NCBI RefSeq assembly: GCF_000816105.1
Contig: NZ_CP007140.1
Coordinates: 682,001 to 746,000, forward strand
Length of the DNA: 64,000 nucleotides
Source of the DNA: Thermococcus guaymasensis DSM 11113
GTDB lineage: Archaea > Methanobacteriota_B > Thermococci > Thermococcales > Thermococcaceae
Direction: 5' to 3'
The position numbers were made by a program, and so were the translations under genes. Below are positions 16,798 to 24,331 of the stretch, piece after piece. The number at the start of each line of letters is the position of its first letter. Positions within the stretch are counted from its first letter, which is position 1. The notes below the pieces were generated by a model. The model was not told the origin of the DNA and made no database searches. It saw only the letters and a program-made list of their open reading frames with translations.

Positions 16798-18068
16798 TCA
16801 AGGCTTCCAAGCAGGTAAGTCGCAGTGGCCCGTTCGACCCGTGCCTTAACGAACTCTCCAGCCTCGCCAGAATCGAGGATTATGTCCTTATAGTTGAACG
16901 TCCTGCCCTCGACTCCACCCTTTTCGCCCGGCCCGTGGACGAGAACCTCAACGGTTCTGCCGACGTAAGTTTTGTTTATCTCGTGGGCTATCTGAAGGCG
17001 AAGCCTGTGGAGGAGCCTTGAGCGCTCCTTGGCCTTCCAGCCAGGGATCTGCTTCCACCTGGCCGCTATCGTCCCCGGTCTTGCAGAATAACGGGAGACG
17101 TTAATCTTGTCGGGCCTCACGCGCTTGACGAGCTCGACCGTGTTCCCGAAGGCCTCCTCGGTCTCGCTAGGAAAACCAACTATTATGTCCGTGTTGAGGT
17201 TCAAACCGGAAATCTTCCTCCGGAATGCCCTCACTATCTCCTCAAACTCTTCCACTGTGTACGTCCTGCCCATCTTCCTGAGAACCTCGTTGTCACCGCT
17301 CTGAACTGGCAAATGCAGGAACTTGTAGACCTTCTCGTCTTGATAAGCCTCAATCAGCTCGTCGAGGAACTTGAGGACGTGGTTGGGGTTCATCATGCCG
17401 ACCCTGACGCGGAAGTCGCCTTCTATAGCTGTTATCTCGTCGAGGAGCTCCGCCAGGTTAGTGCCTATGTCAAAGCCGTAACAGCCAGTGTCCTCGCTGG
17501 AGAGTATAATCTCCTTGTAGCCCCTCGCTATGGCCTCCCTCACCCATTTGACTATGAGCTCGGGCTTGTAGCTCTTTAAAACGCCCCTTGCGAAGCGCGT
17601 CGCGCAGTAGGTGCAGGCGTTCAGACAGCCCTCACTTATCGGGACGACGAAGGAAACGCCGGGCTTCCAGAGCCTCGGGAGCTCAAGCTTGTCGGGATTC
17701 CTCTCGCGCCAGCCCTCAACGCTGACGAGCTTTCCACCGCGCTCCGCGGTTTCAACAGCCTCAGCGATCCGGTCTATGCTTTTGACCCCGAGGATTCCGG
17801 AGACGCGGGGATCTATGACGTCTGGATTAACGTGAACGAGACAGCCGGTAACGATTACCTTCTTTCCGGAATCAAGTAGCTCCCTTATGCGCCTCGCCAT
17901 CTTAACCTCAGTCGGGTCTTTCACGGCGCAGGTGTTCACAACGACGTAGTCCGCACTCTCCGGAGTTTCGGCTAACTCATAGCCGGCCCTCAGGAGTATC
18001 GCTTCCATAATCTCGCCGTCTGCCCTGTTCCTTGAGCAACCGTAGCTCTCGACGTAAACTCTTACCAT
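16794..18068 (-). CDS. tRNA threonylcarbamoyladenosine (t6A) methylthiotransferase, MtaB/CDKAL1-like
   Basis: This is a 424-residue radical-SAM methylthiotransferase. The N-terminal UPF0004 domain has its three cluster cysteines (ESYGCSRNRADGE, VVNTCAVKDPTEV, VTGCLVHVNPD). The radical-SAM motif CLNACTYC binds the second 4Fe-4S cluster, and a C-terminal TRAM domain (about residues 350-424, TYVGRTVEVLVHGPGEKGG) binds tRNA. Archaeal members of the e-MtaB/CDKAL1 branch add a methylthio group to t6A37, giving ms2t6A. Start ATG 18068 (MVRVYVESYGC) is the family's usual N-terminus. The same frame is open much further upstream, but across carS on the same strand, and is not coding. It lies 35 bp downstream of carS. 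Confidence 0.9.
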   Translation of the reverse strand: MVRVYVESYGCSRNRADGEIMEAILLRAGYELAETPESADYVVVNTCAVKDPTEVKMARRIRELLDSGKKVIVTGCLVHVNPDVIDPRVSGILGVKSIDRIAEAVETAERGGKLVSVEGWRERNPDKLELPRLWKPGVSFVVPISEGCLNACTYCATRFARGVLKSYKPELIVKWVREAIARGYKEIILSSEDTGCYGFDIGTNLAELLDEITAIEGDFRVRVGMMNPNHVLKFLDELIEAYQDEKVYKFLHLPVQSGDNEVLRKMGRTYTVEEFEEIVRAFRRKISGLNLNTDIIVGFPSETEEAFGNTVELVKRVRPDKINVSRYSARPGTIAARWKQIPGWKAKERSRLLHRLRLQIAHEINKTYVGRTVEVLVHGPGEKGGVEGRTFNYKDIILDSGEAGEFVKARVERATATYLLGSLE

Positions 18069-18103
18069 CGGAGCGGCTCTCCCCGGTCGGTTTAAAAACC
18101 TCA

Positions 18104-18619
18104 CTACCACGGGACGCTCTTCCAGCCCATTTTGTAAGCGAAGTAGTTGGCAGCCCAGTGGACGAGCGGTGTGAATATCAGGAGGAACAGCATCTGGCCG
18201 GAGGAAACGGTCTTCACCGGATAAGCGAAGGCCAGCGCGCTTATCAGGAAGCCCAGCTGGTCCAAGCCAACAGCCGGATAGCCCCTGGGTAGGTTCAGGC
18301 GCCTCTTTATGAAGCTCCCCACGAGGTCGCCCATAAGCGCACCAAAGGACAGCAGAAACGCCAGAAGAACGGCCGTTCTGAGGGAGCCGTAGAAGGACGG
18401 GATCAAATAATACTGGATAACCCCGACGAAGGTGCCGACTAAAACCCCGCCGAAGAACCCCCTCCACGTCTTCCCGTCGCCAAAGAGCCTGTTCCCGTCC
18501 CTCCATTTTCTCCCGCCGTCTATCGGTCTGCCGCCTCCGAGAATGACGGGAGAGGCGTTGGCGAAGTAAGCCGGGAGGACGTACCACAGGGCCCAGAACA
18601 TCGATGAGAGTGCTCCCAT
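18104..18619 (-). CDS. carS: CDP-archaeol synthase
   Basis: This is a 171-residue integral membrane enzyme that transfers CMP from CTP to 2,3-di-O-geranylgeranylglyceryl phosphate, making CDP-archaeol, the branch point of archaeal phospholipid synthesis. Five or so membrane segments are visible. Conserved polar motifs include NASPVILGGGRPIDGGR, DGNRLFGDGKTWRGFFGG and GALMGDLVGSFIKRRLNLPRG, typical of CarS (formerly DUF46). ATG 18619 has GGTGA six bases upstream; a GTG at 18628 would add three residues. A TATA-like CTTTTTAAAC lies on the minus strand about 30 bp upstream. Confidence 0.92.
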   Translation of the reverse strand: MGALSSMFWALWYVLPAYFANASPVILGGGRPIDGGRKWRDGNRLFGDGKTWRGFFGGVLVGTFVGVIQYYLIPSFYGSLRTAVLLAFLLSFGALMGDLVGSFIKRRLNLPRGYPAVGLDQLGFLISALAFAYPVKTVSSGQMLFLLIFTPLVHWAANYFAYKMGWKSVPW

Positions 18620-18827
18620 TGATTTCACCGGTGGAAGTTGAACCGACGTTTAAAAAGTCTTCTGGTGCAAAGCCTTTCCGCGAAGGTGGATCTAAAACAG
18701 GTGAAAATGCCAGTATGTGCAATTCTGTGAGCTTATTACCACCTTTGTTCGTATTATATTCCACAAGGGACATTCGAGAAAAGTATTTATGCACTGAGCC
18801 ATATCCTAATTTTAGGTGGTGGGTCAC

Positions 18828-19433
18828 ATGGACACAATCCTAGATACCCTCACAAACGCCAAAGAGGGCATAATTCTAGTGGAGTACCCATCGAGAGGCC
18901 ATCCCGAACTGACGTTCCTTGAAATCGTCAAGAGCTGGAAACAAAAAGGGGTAACCCCCCTTATAGTTGACATCTGGGACACCCTTCACGTCTTCCTTCA
19001 AAACCTGAAGTTCGAGGGGATAGAGCTGAGCGTTGAGGACATCCCGGTGATAAAGGAACGGGGCATCGTCAAGGTCGGAAAAGTCATCGGACGCGTCGAC
19101 GTGATGGAGGATTTCGAATACCACCTCGCGGCCTACGGTCAGGTTGCAAGGAAGGTTCCGGAGGACTCAAGGAACCACACGATAGTCCTCGGAATGGAGA
19201 AGTTTTCCTTCACGTTCATAGACGATCCCCCCAAGCTGGAGAGATACTTTGAAACTATAACGAGAAGGTACCTATCCATCAAAGGAAGGACAAGCTTCCT
19301 CTTCCTCAACACGGACATCGCATCTGAGTACCTCAGAAAGGGGCTTGAGCAGGACTCTGACTACGTGCTCAGGGTAAATGGCAAGAGGATCCATCTCCTA
19401 AAGTCGCCGGGGGTGGCTGAAAATGAACTTTAA
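18828..19433 (+). CDS. DUF257-like protein 1
   Basis: This is a 201-residue cytoplasmic protein of a family I associate with Thermococcales (DUF257). Visible features are GIILVEYPSRGHPE near the N-terminus, where a RecA/KaiC protein would have its P-loop, and TPLIVDIWDTLHVFLQNLK, a strand with two acids. There is no GxxxxGKT motif. GTGGTGGG precedes ATG 18828 and AAAGTATTTATGC is a likely TATA box. It overlaps the next DUF257-like gene by 11 bp, so the two are co-expressed and may form a heteromer. No function is known to me. Confidence 0.7.
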   Translation: MDTILDTLTNAKEGIILVEYPSRGHPELTFLEIVKSWKQKGVTPLIVDIWDTLHVFLQNLKFEGIELSVEDIPVIKERGIVKVGKVIGRVDVMEDFEYHLAAYGQVARKVPEDSRNHTIVLGMEKFSFTFIDDPPKLERYFETITRRYLSIKGRTSFLFLNTDIASEYLRKGLEQDSDYVLRVNGKRIHLLKSPGVAENEL

Positions 19434-20037
19434 CGACTACCTCTCCAAAATCTCACCCGGGGAGAGCGTCCTCATAGAGCACACATCACTATCACTGCAC
19501 GCGCTTGCATTCTACGTGATAGGCCAGAAGTACGGCTGGGACAGGGTTCTGTTGGTTGATGTAATAGACTCAAGCGTCCCGGTTATTAGATGGCTTCGGC
19601 TCTCGGGCCTAAGTGTCCCGGAAAACGTGACGAGAATAAAGGCCGGAGGCGTTTCCAACTGGGGAAGGGTAATACTGGAAGTTGACCCGCACAAAGACCC
19701 GGGGATATTCCTGAGCAAGTTCAGCAGGAAACTACGAGAGGTGTACTCCAAAAGTGAGTTCACAGCCACAGTCATAATGAACCCTGAGAGGCTCTTTCCC
19801 CTCCAAAATGAGAACATAAACTTCATACTGACACTTTCAAATATGGCGTCAGCGTTCTTAGGGGATCCCAGGAGGATAACATTTTACTTCGTCAACAGAG
19901 AGATGACAGAAAGTATCTACCCGGCCCTCCTTGAGGAAGCCTTTACGAGGGTCCTCTGCTTCACAGGGAAGAGGAATCTCAGGGTTCTGAAATCGCCGGA
20001 GATTGAAGAGGAGGGAAGCGAGATAAAGCTCGATTAG
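19423..20037 (+). CDS. DUF257-like protein 2
   Basis: This is a 204-residue paralogue of the preceding gene. The same layout is visible: an N-terminal SPGESVLIEHTSLSLHALAF, then VLLVDVIDSSVPVIRWLRLSG, then ATVIMNPERLFPLQNE, and a C-terminal LRVLKSPEIEE like the HLLKSP ending of its neighbours. It begins inside the end of the upstream gene (11-bp overlap). A Walker A motif is absent. Together with the DUF257-like genes at 18828 and 23637 it makes three copies within 5.5 kb. Confidence 0.7.
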   Translation: MNFNDYLSKISPGESVLIEHTSLSLHALAFYVIGQKYGWDRVLLVDVIDSSVPVIRWLRLSGLSVPENVTRIKAGGVSNWGRVILEVDPHKDPGIFLSKFSRKLREVYSKSEFTATVIMNPERLFPLQNENINFILTLSNMASAFLGDPRRITFYFVNREMTESIYPALLEEAFTRVLCFTGKRNLRVLKSPEIEEEGSEIKLD

Positions 20038-20150
20038 TGCAGATACAACATCCCAGGGCATTTTCTGTGTTATTTCCCTCAAAAAGACTCAAACATCGGA
20101 GACAGAAAAACTTCTAAAAGTCCCAATAAAATTACGTTAGGGGTGATTAC

Positions 20151-20678
20151 GTGGAAGCGCTGGCAATGGTCATCGGGTCTGCGGTTGCATACCTAGTTCT
20201 GTCCGGGAGAAGGGAGAGAGAATGGGAGGAGGAACTCGAGCTCAGCCGAGGCCTCAACATCGTTAGAATGTTCAAAGACCCAGAATACAACATAACTCCC
20301 AAAAACAGACAGAACACCAAAGTGGCCGTTAAGCACGCCGTCAGGATAGACAAACGCGCTCTTCTGGGGGACATGCCCAAGAGCGCAACGATTATCATAG
20401 TGGACGGCGAAGGACGGGCTTACGCGGGCAAATTTGGAGGAGTGGAATACGAGCAGAGGGGATTTCTTTTCAAAAAGAGCATTCCAAAGATCAAGGTAAG
20501 GACTGCAAAGCAGGGCCGGCCGGTTGTAAGGGAATACGACAACATCGACGAAGTTTACATCAAGCTAATGAAGAGCACCGAGCACATAGCTGAGAAGTGG
20601 AGGAAGGATAAATTCTACTATACCGCCATCGTGGCAAAAAAGAAGGGCAGGTATCCGTTTAAGATAAAGAGGAGCTAA
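20151..20678 (+). CDS. Conserved hypothetical protein with N-terminal membrane anchor
   Basis: This is a 175-residue protein. Residues 1-17 (starting MEALAMVIGSAVAYLVL) form one short hydrophobic segment followed by charged residues, so it is likely anchored in the membrane with the remainder in the cytoplasm. The body is basic and beta-rich (ATIIIVDGEGRAYAGKFGG, FLFKKSIPKIKVRTAK), with a lysine-rich C-terminus (KKKGRYPFKIKRS). GTG 20151 is used because GGGGTGAT lies five bases upstream; an ATG at 20166 would cut the anchor. I do not recognise a family. Confidence 0.6.
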   Translation: MEALAMVIGSAVAYLVLSGRREREWEEELELSRGLNIVRMFKDPEYNITPKNRQNTKVAVKHAVRIDKRALLGDMPKSATIIIVDGEGRAYAGKFGGVEYEQRGFLFKKSIPKIKVRTAKQGRPVVREYDNIDEVYIKLMKSTEHIAEKWRKDKFYYTAIVAKKKGRYPFKIKRS

Positions 20679-20815
20679 CGCCGAAGTTCCTCACAAAACA
20701 AGGCTAACATCACATAGATGACATTAAGAAGAGCCCTCACAGTGGGAGGGGCTTCAAAAAGCCATAACTGAAAGAAAAAATAGAAAACTCAACAAGAGAG
20801 AACAGCAGGCTCCCT

Positions 20816-22564
20816 TTACCTTGCCACCTCCAATACAATCACTAACCCGGGATAGCTCCAGGAGTCGCCTGTATGTGCGGATATCCTGGTTTCATCGTTG
20901 ATAAGACCTATCTTCATGTAGTAGGCGTCGCACTCCCTCAGCGGTTTATCCCATTCACTTTCCTCCCCGAACCGAGGCCCCGGCCAGTAATAGCGGACGA
21001 GCTTCTCCGCCAGTAGGGGATGGTAATAGAGCGCCAAATCGGATATCCCGTATAAAACCCACCCTTCCGTAAATCCATACGGAAGATAATTATTAGCAGG
21101 TTGTCCAGTGTTCACCAGCGATCCAAAGTCAGATTCAGCGTTCTCTTTCAGCCTCACATCCCTGTGGTATTGAGGATACCTCTCAAGGAGTAGCTCCTCA
21201 GTTAGATTCTCGATTAGCTTGATGTCCTTGTCGGTCATTCTGTACGCCATACTTCCAAGCCTCTCACCGGCCCACGTCCAGTTCTCCACGTTAACCTCAC
21301 CCTTCCCGTCCAGAGAAATCCTGTAGAACGTCACGTTCTCTATTTCGCCCATACCCCTCTCGATTGAGTACCAGTAGTAGTTGCCAAGGGGGATTATCGG
21401 GAGTTCCTGATCGAGGACAAAATACGTGCCGTTGATTTTTATCGCTACTGTTGCGTGACCTATCGTTTGGTTCCAGTAGTCGATGCTGAGAACGTAAACT
21501 GGACTAACGTTGGCGTCGAGGAGGAGGGCAGCGGTTAGAATTGCGTAGTCTGTGCATATCCCGCTACGCAGGGCGAAAGCCGTGTCGTTGGCAGCCTGGA
21601 GCATTGTAAGGTTGAGGTACCGTTCCTTTTCGCTCTCGTTAAGGGAGTCCCACAACTCAACACTTTGGTTCACGTACTCCGCTTTTGTATGATTGTACTC
21701 GATATTTTCATCAATCCACTCCAAAACCGCCCACGCCCGGTCAAGGGTTGAAGTATACTCCAAAAAGCGCGATGAGATATTCTCAACCTTTTTTCTCAGC
21801 AGAAAACTTAAGGCGGATTTGAGGGCGTCTGTTCCAGTTCCTTCGTACCTCCAGTTATAAGTCGGGTCGGTTCCAATCCCAACCTCGTATCCGTCTGGCA
21901 GGTAATCCCCGTCGGTGTCCATCATGAGGGGATCGGTGTAGTAGACTAAAACTTCCCGCCCATCTGTCAAGTTATCCCGGTCAGTATCGTTCACTAAGGG
22001 ATTCGTTCCGTAGGTGAGAACCTCGTCTCCATCGCTGAGACCATCACCATCCGTGTCAGCCTTCAACGGGTTGGTTCCTTTGGATAACTCCACGCCGTCT
22101 AAAAGAGCATCACCGTCAGTATCCTCAAGGCTCGGACTCGTATTCAGGATAAAGGCTTCCCTGTAATCACTCAACCCATCGCCATCGGTGTCATTGGTTA
22201 AGGGGTTAGTTTTAAGTTCAAGTTCTTCTCCATCGGGAATCCCATCTGCATCCGTGTCAGCCCCCAATGGGTTAGTCCCAATCTTAACCTCTTCACCATC
22301 ATCCAAACCATCGCCATCCGTGTCTTTCCGGCCAGGATCCGTCCTATAAACGTTTATTTCATCCCAATTCGAGAGGCCATCTCCATCGGAGTCCACGTTC
22401 TTAGATACCCTCGGGATAGTGCCTGTGTCTGAATGAACCGCCGATGTAAATTGCTCTTTGGGAGTTGAAGTTGTAGTACCCCCACCCCCAATGCACGCAG
22501 ATGAGAAAACAGCACTAACAAGAACCGCTATTAGAATTGGTGCAACGATTGTATCCCGTCTCAT
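20816..22564 (-). CDS. Lipoprotein with eight thrombospondin-type-3-like Ca2+ repeats and a transglutaminase-like domain
   Basis: This is a 582-residue exported lipoprotein. The signal peptide ends in the lipobox SSAC (Cys about residue 24) and a Thr/Ser linker follows. Residues about 57-233 contain eight repeats of the form DTDGDGLSDGxEVxxGTNPL, the calcium-binding thrombospondin type 3 pattern. Residues about 270-400 form a transglutaminase-like core with the triad visible: Cys in SGICTDYAIL, His in GHATVAIKI and Asp in YFVLDQELP. The final 170 residues are unique. It probably acts at the outer surface as a peptidase or cross-linking enzyme held off the membrane by a calcium-stiffened stalk. 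Confidence 0.82.
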   Translation of the reverse strand: MRRDTIVAPILIAVLVSAVFSSACIGGGGTTTSTPKEQFTSAVHSDTGTIPRVSKNVDSDGDGLSNWDEINVYRTDPGRKDTDGDGLDDGEEVKIGTNPLGADTDADGIPDGEELELKTNPLTNDTDGDGLSDYREAFILNTSPSLEDTDGDALLDGVELSKGTNPLKADTDGDGLSDGDEVLTYGTNPLVNDTDRDNLTDGREVLVYYTDPLMMDTDGDYLPDGYEVGIGTDPTYNWRYEGTGTDALKSALSFLLRKKVENISSRFLEYTSTLDRAWAVLEWIDENIEYNHTKAEYVNQSVELWDSLNESEKERYLNLTMLQAANDTAFALRSGICTDYAILTAALLLDANVSPVYVLSIDYWNQTIGHATVAIKINGTYFVLDQELPIIPLGNYYWYSIERGMGEIENVTFYRISLDGKGEVNVENWTWAGERLGSMAYRMTDKDIKLIENLTEELLLERYPQYHRDVRLKENAESDFGSLVNTGQPANNYLPYGFTEGWVLYGISDLALYYHPLLAEKLVRYYWPGPRFGEESEWDKPLRECDAYYMKIGLINDETRISAHTGDSWSYPGLVIVLEVAR

Positions 22565-22681
22565 GGCCAGAACCCTCCCATTTTCGATGATAAACTTTGT
22601 TCGTTCTCAACGGTTATATGCCTTGCTACGTCACCGCAAACATTTAATTAGCCTAAAAGAAGGTTTCTAAGGTGAAGAAAA

Positions 22682-23602
22682 ATGCCGATGAGGTGCAAGT
22701 TCTGTGAGAAGCCAGCGTTCATCAAGCTCCACTACCCGAAGATGTACCTCTGCGAGGAGCACTTCAAGGAGTACTTTGAGAGGAAGGTAAAGAGGACGAT
22801 AGAGCGCTATAAAATGCTCAAACCTGACGAGAGGGTTCTGGTAGTGGTGAGCGGGGGAAAGGACTCAGCCGTTACAGCTTACATACTCAAAAAGCTCGGC
22901 TACAACATCGAGTGCCTCCACATAAACCTTGGAATCGGCGAGTACAGCGAGAAGAGCGAGGAGTATGCAAAGAAGCAGTGCGAAGCTTTAGGGGTTCCTC
23001 TTCACATCGTCCGAGTTAAAGAGCTATTCGGGAAGGGCATCGGCGAGGTCAGGACGAGAAGGCCGACCTGCTCCTACTGCGGCCTGACCAAGCGCTACAT
23101 CTTCAACAAGTTCGCCTACGACAACGGCTTCGATGCAGTTGCCACGGGCCACAACCTCGACGACGAGGCGAGCTTCATCTTCTCGAACATGATGCACTGG
23201 AACACGCAGTATCTGGCAAAGCAGGGGCCGGTGACGCCGAGCCAGTTCAACGGCAAGCTTGTCAAGAAGGTCAAGCCCCTCTACGAGGTCACCGAGAGGG
23301 AGGTAGTTGCCTACGCTCTCGCTAATGGCATCGAGTACATGATGGAGGAGTGCCCCCACGCCGTTGGAGCAACGACGATTGAGTACAAGGAGATACTCAA
23401 CGAGATGGAGGAAAAGAGGCCGGGAACGAAAATAAACTTCATCAAGGGCTTCCTGAAGAAGAAGCACCTCTTCGAGGCAGAACTACAGGAGGCGGAGCTG
23501 AGGGAGTGTAAAGTCTGCGGCATGCCTTCAAGTGGCGAGGTCTGCTCGTTCTGCAGGTTCTGGGGGCTTAAAGAGCCGATAGACTTTAAGTTACATTTAT
23601 AA
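22682..23602 (+). CDS. ttuA: tRNA-5-methyluridine-54 2-sulfurtransferase TtuA
   Basis: This is a 306-residue thiolase of the TtuA/Ncs6 family. N-terminal zinc finger CKFCEKPAFI...CEEHF; PP-loop SGGKDSAVTAY near residue 57; the three cluster cysteines for the 4Fe-4S centre (C in CSYCGLTKRY and C in EECPHAVG); and a C-terminal zinc finger CKVCGMPSSGEVCSFC. The sequence agrees with what I remember of Pyrococcus horikoshii PH0300, the structurally characterised TtuA that makes s2T54 in the T-loop of thermophile tRNA. A second paralogue lies at 47102. AAGGTGA lies six bases before the ATG. Confidence 0.85.
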   Translation: MPMRCKFCEKPAFIKLHYPKMYLCEEHFKEYFERKVKRTIERYKMLKPDERVLVVVSGGKDSAVTAYILKKLGYNIECLHINLGIGEYSEKSEEYAKKQCEALGVPLHIVRVKELFGKGIGEVRTRRPTCSYCGLTKRYIFNKFAYDNGFDAVATGHNLDDEASFIFSNMMHWNTQYLAKQGPVTPSQFNGKLVKKVKPLYEVTEREVVAYALANGIEYMMEECPHAVGATTIEYKEILNEMEEKRPGTKINFIKGFLKKKHLFEAELQEAELRECKVCGMPSSGEVCSFCRFWGLKEPIDFKLHL

Positions 23603-23636
23603 AGATAAACATGAAGCATTGAACGGGGGGATATTC

Positions 23637-24290
23637 ATGAACGTCTCAACAATTATGCAAAACCTGTGGGGTTCTCTCAAGAGGGGTGAACTAGTACTCG
23701 TAGAGAGAACCGACGCTGGGGATCAGTACCTCGCCATGCATAACATAGTAACTTGGGGATTGAGAGATAAATACAACATCCTCATCGTGGATATCCTTGA
23801 CTCCCTGCACCTTTTGACCGCCAAGGCCAGACTTGCTGGTATAGAGACCGAGGTGTTCACCAAAGTTGAGGTAATAAAGATAGGGGGCAGAATACCAGTG
23901 GGCAAAGTAATAAAGACCATCGAGGAGATCTCGGAGCCTGTAATACTAACGAAGAAATTCAGGGATGTTTACGAGCAGGTTCTTGAGTCCAGATCCCCGG
24001 TGCTCACCATAGTCCTCGGCCTAGAGAAGCTCCTCGTAGCCTCAGAGTTCTCATCCGCAAACGTTCATGCACTGGTAAAACTGATGTCCAAATACGTTGG
24101 GGACGAAAGACGGCTGACCGTGCACCTTGTGAAAACAGACATCATAGGCCCCGAGAGACAGTCCTTAACTGCCCTTCTCGAAGACATGGCGACTACCGTG
24201 ATAAGGGTATCAAAGAAAGGAAAGGCAACGGAATTCCACGTCATCAAGTCCGTAACACCCAACCTTGAGGACATGGTTCTCAGGTTCTGA
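23637..24290 (+). CDS. DUF257-like protein 3
   Basis: This is a 217-residue third member of the DUF257-like group. It has the same order of elements: LKRGELVLVERTDAGDQYLAMH in place of a P-loop, NILIVDILDSLHLLTAKARLAG, VLTIVLGLEKLLVAS, and a terminal FHVIKSVTPNLED. ATG 23637 is preferred because GGGGGG lies seven bases upstream, whereas the in-frame TTG at 23619 has nothing. It follows ttuA by 34 bp on the same strand. No function known; the three copies are divergent enough that they are not a recent duplication. Confidence 0.68.
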   Translation: MNVSTIMQNLWGSLKRGELVLVERTDAGDQYLAMHNIVTWGLRDKYNILIVDILDSLHLLTAKARLAGIETEVFTKVEVIKIGGRIPVGKVIKTIEEISEPVILTKKFRDVYEQVLESRSPVLTIVLGLEKLLVASEFSSANVHALVKLMSKYVGDERRLTVHLVKTDIIGPERQSLTALLEDMATTVIRVSKKGKATEFHVIKSVTPNLEDMVLRF

Positions 24291-24331
24291 GTTCTCCTCA
24301 ATTTTGGGGAGCTCAAAACACAAAGAGGAAA

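Noticed and set aside
18069-18827. Long upstream extension of the methylthiotransferase frame
   Set aside because: It runs across carS in another frame and its translation has no similarity to the family.
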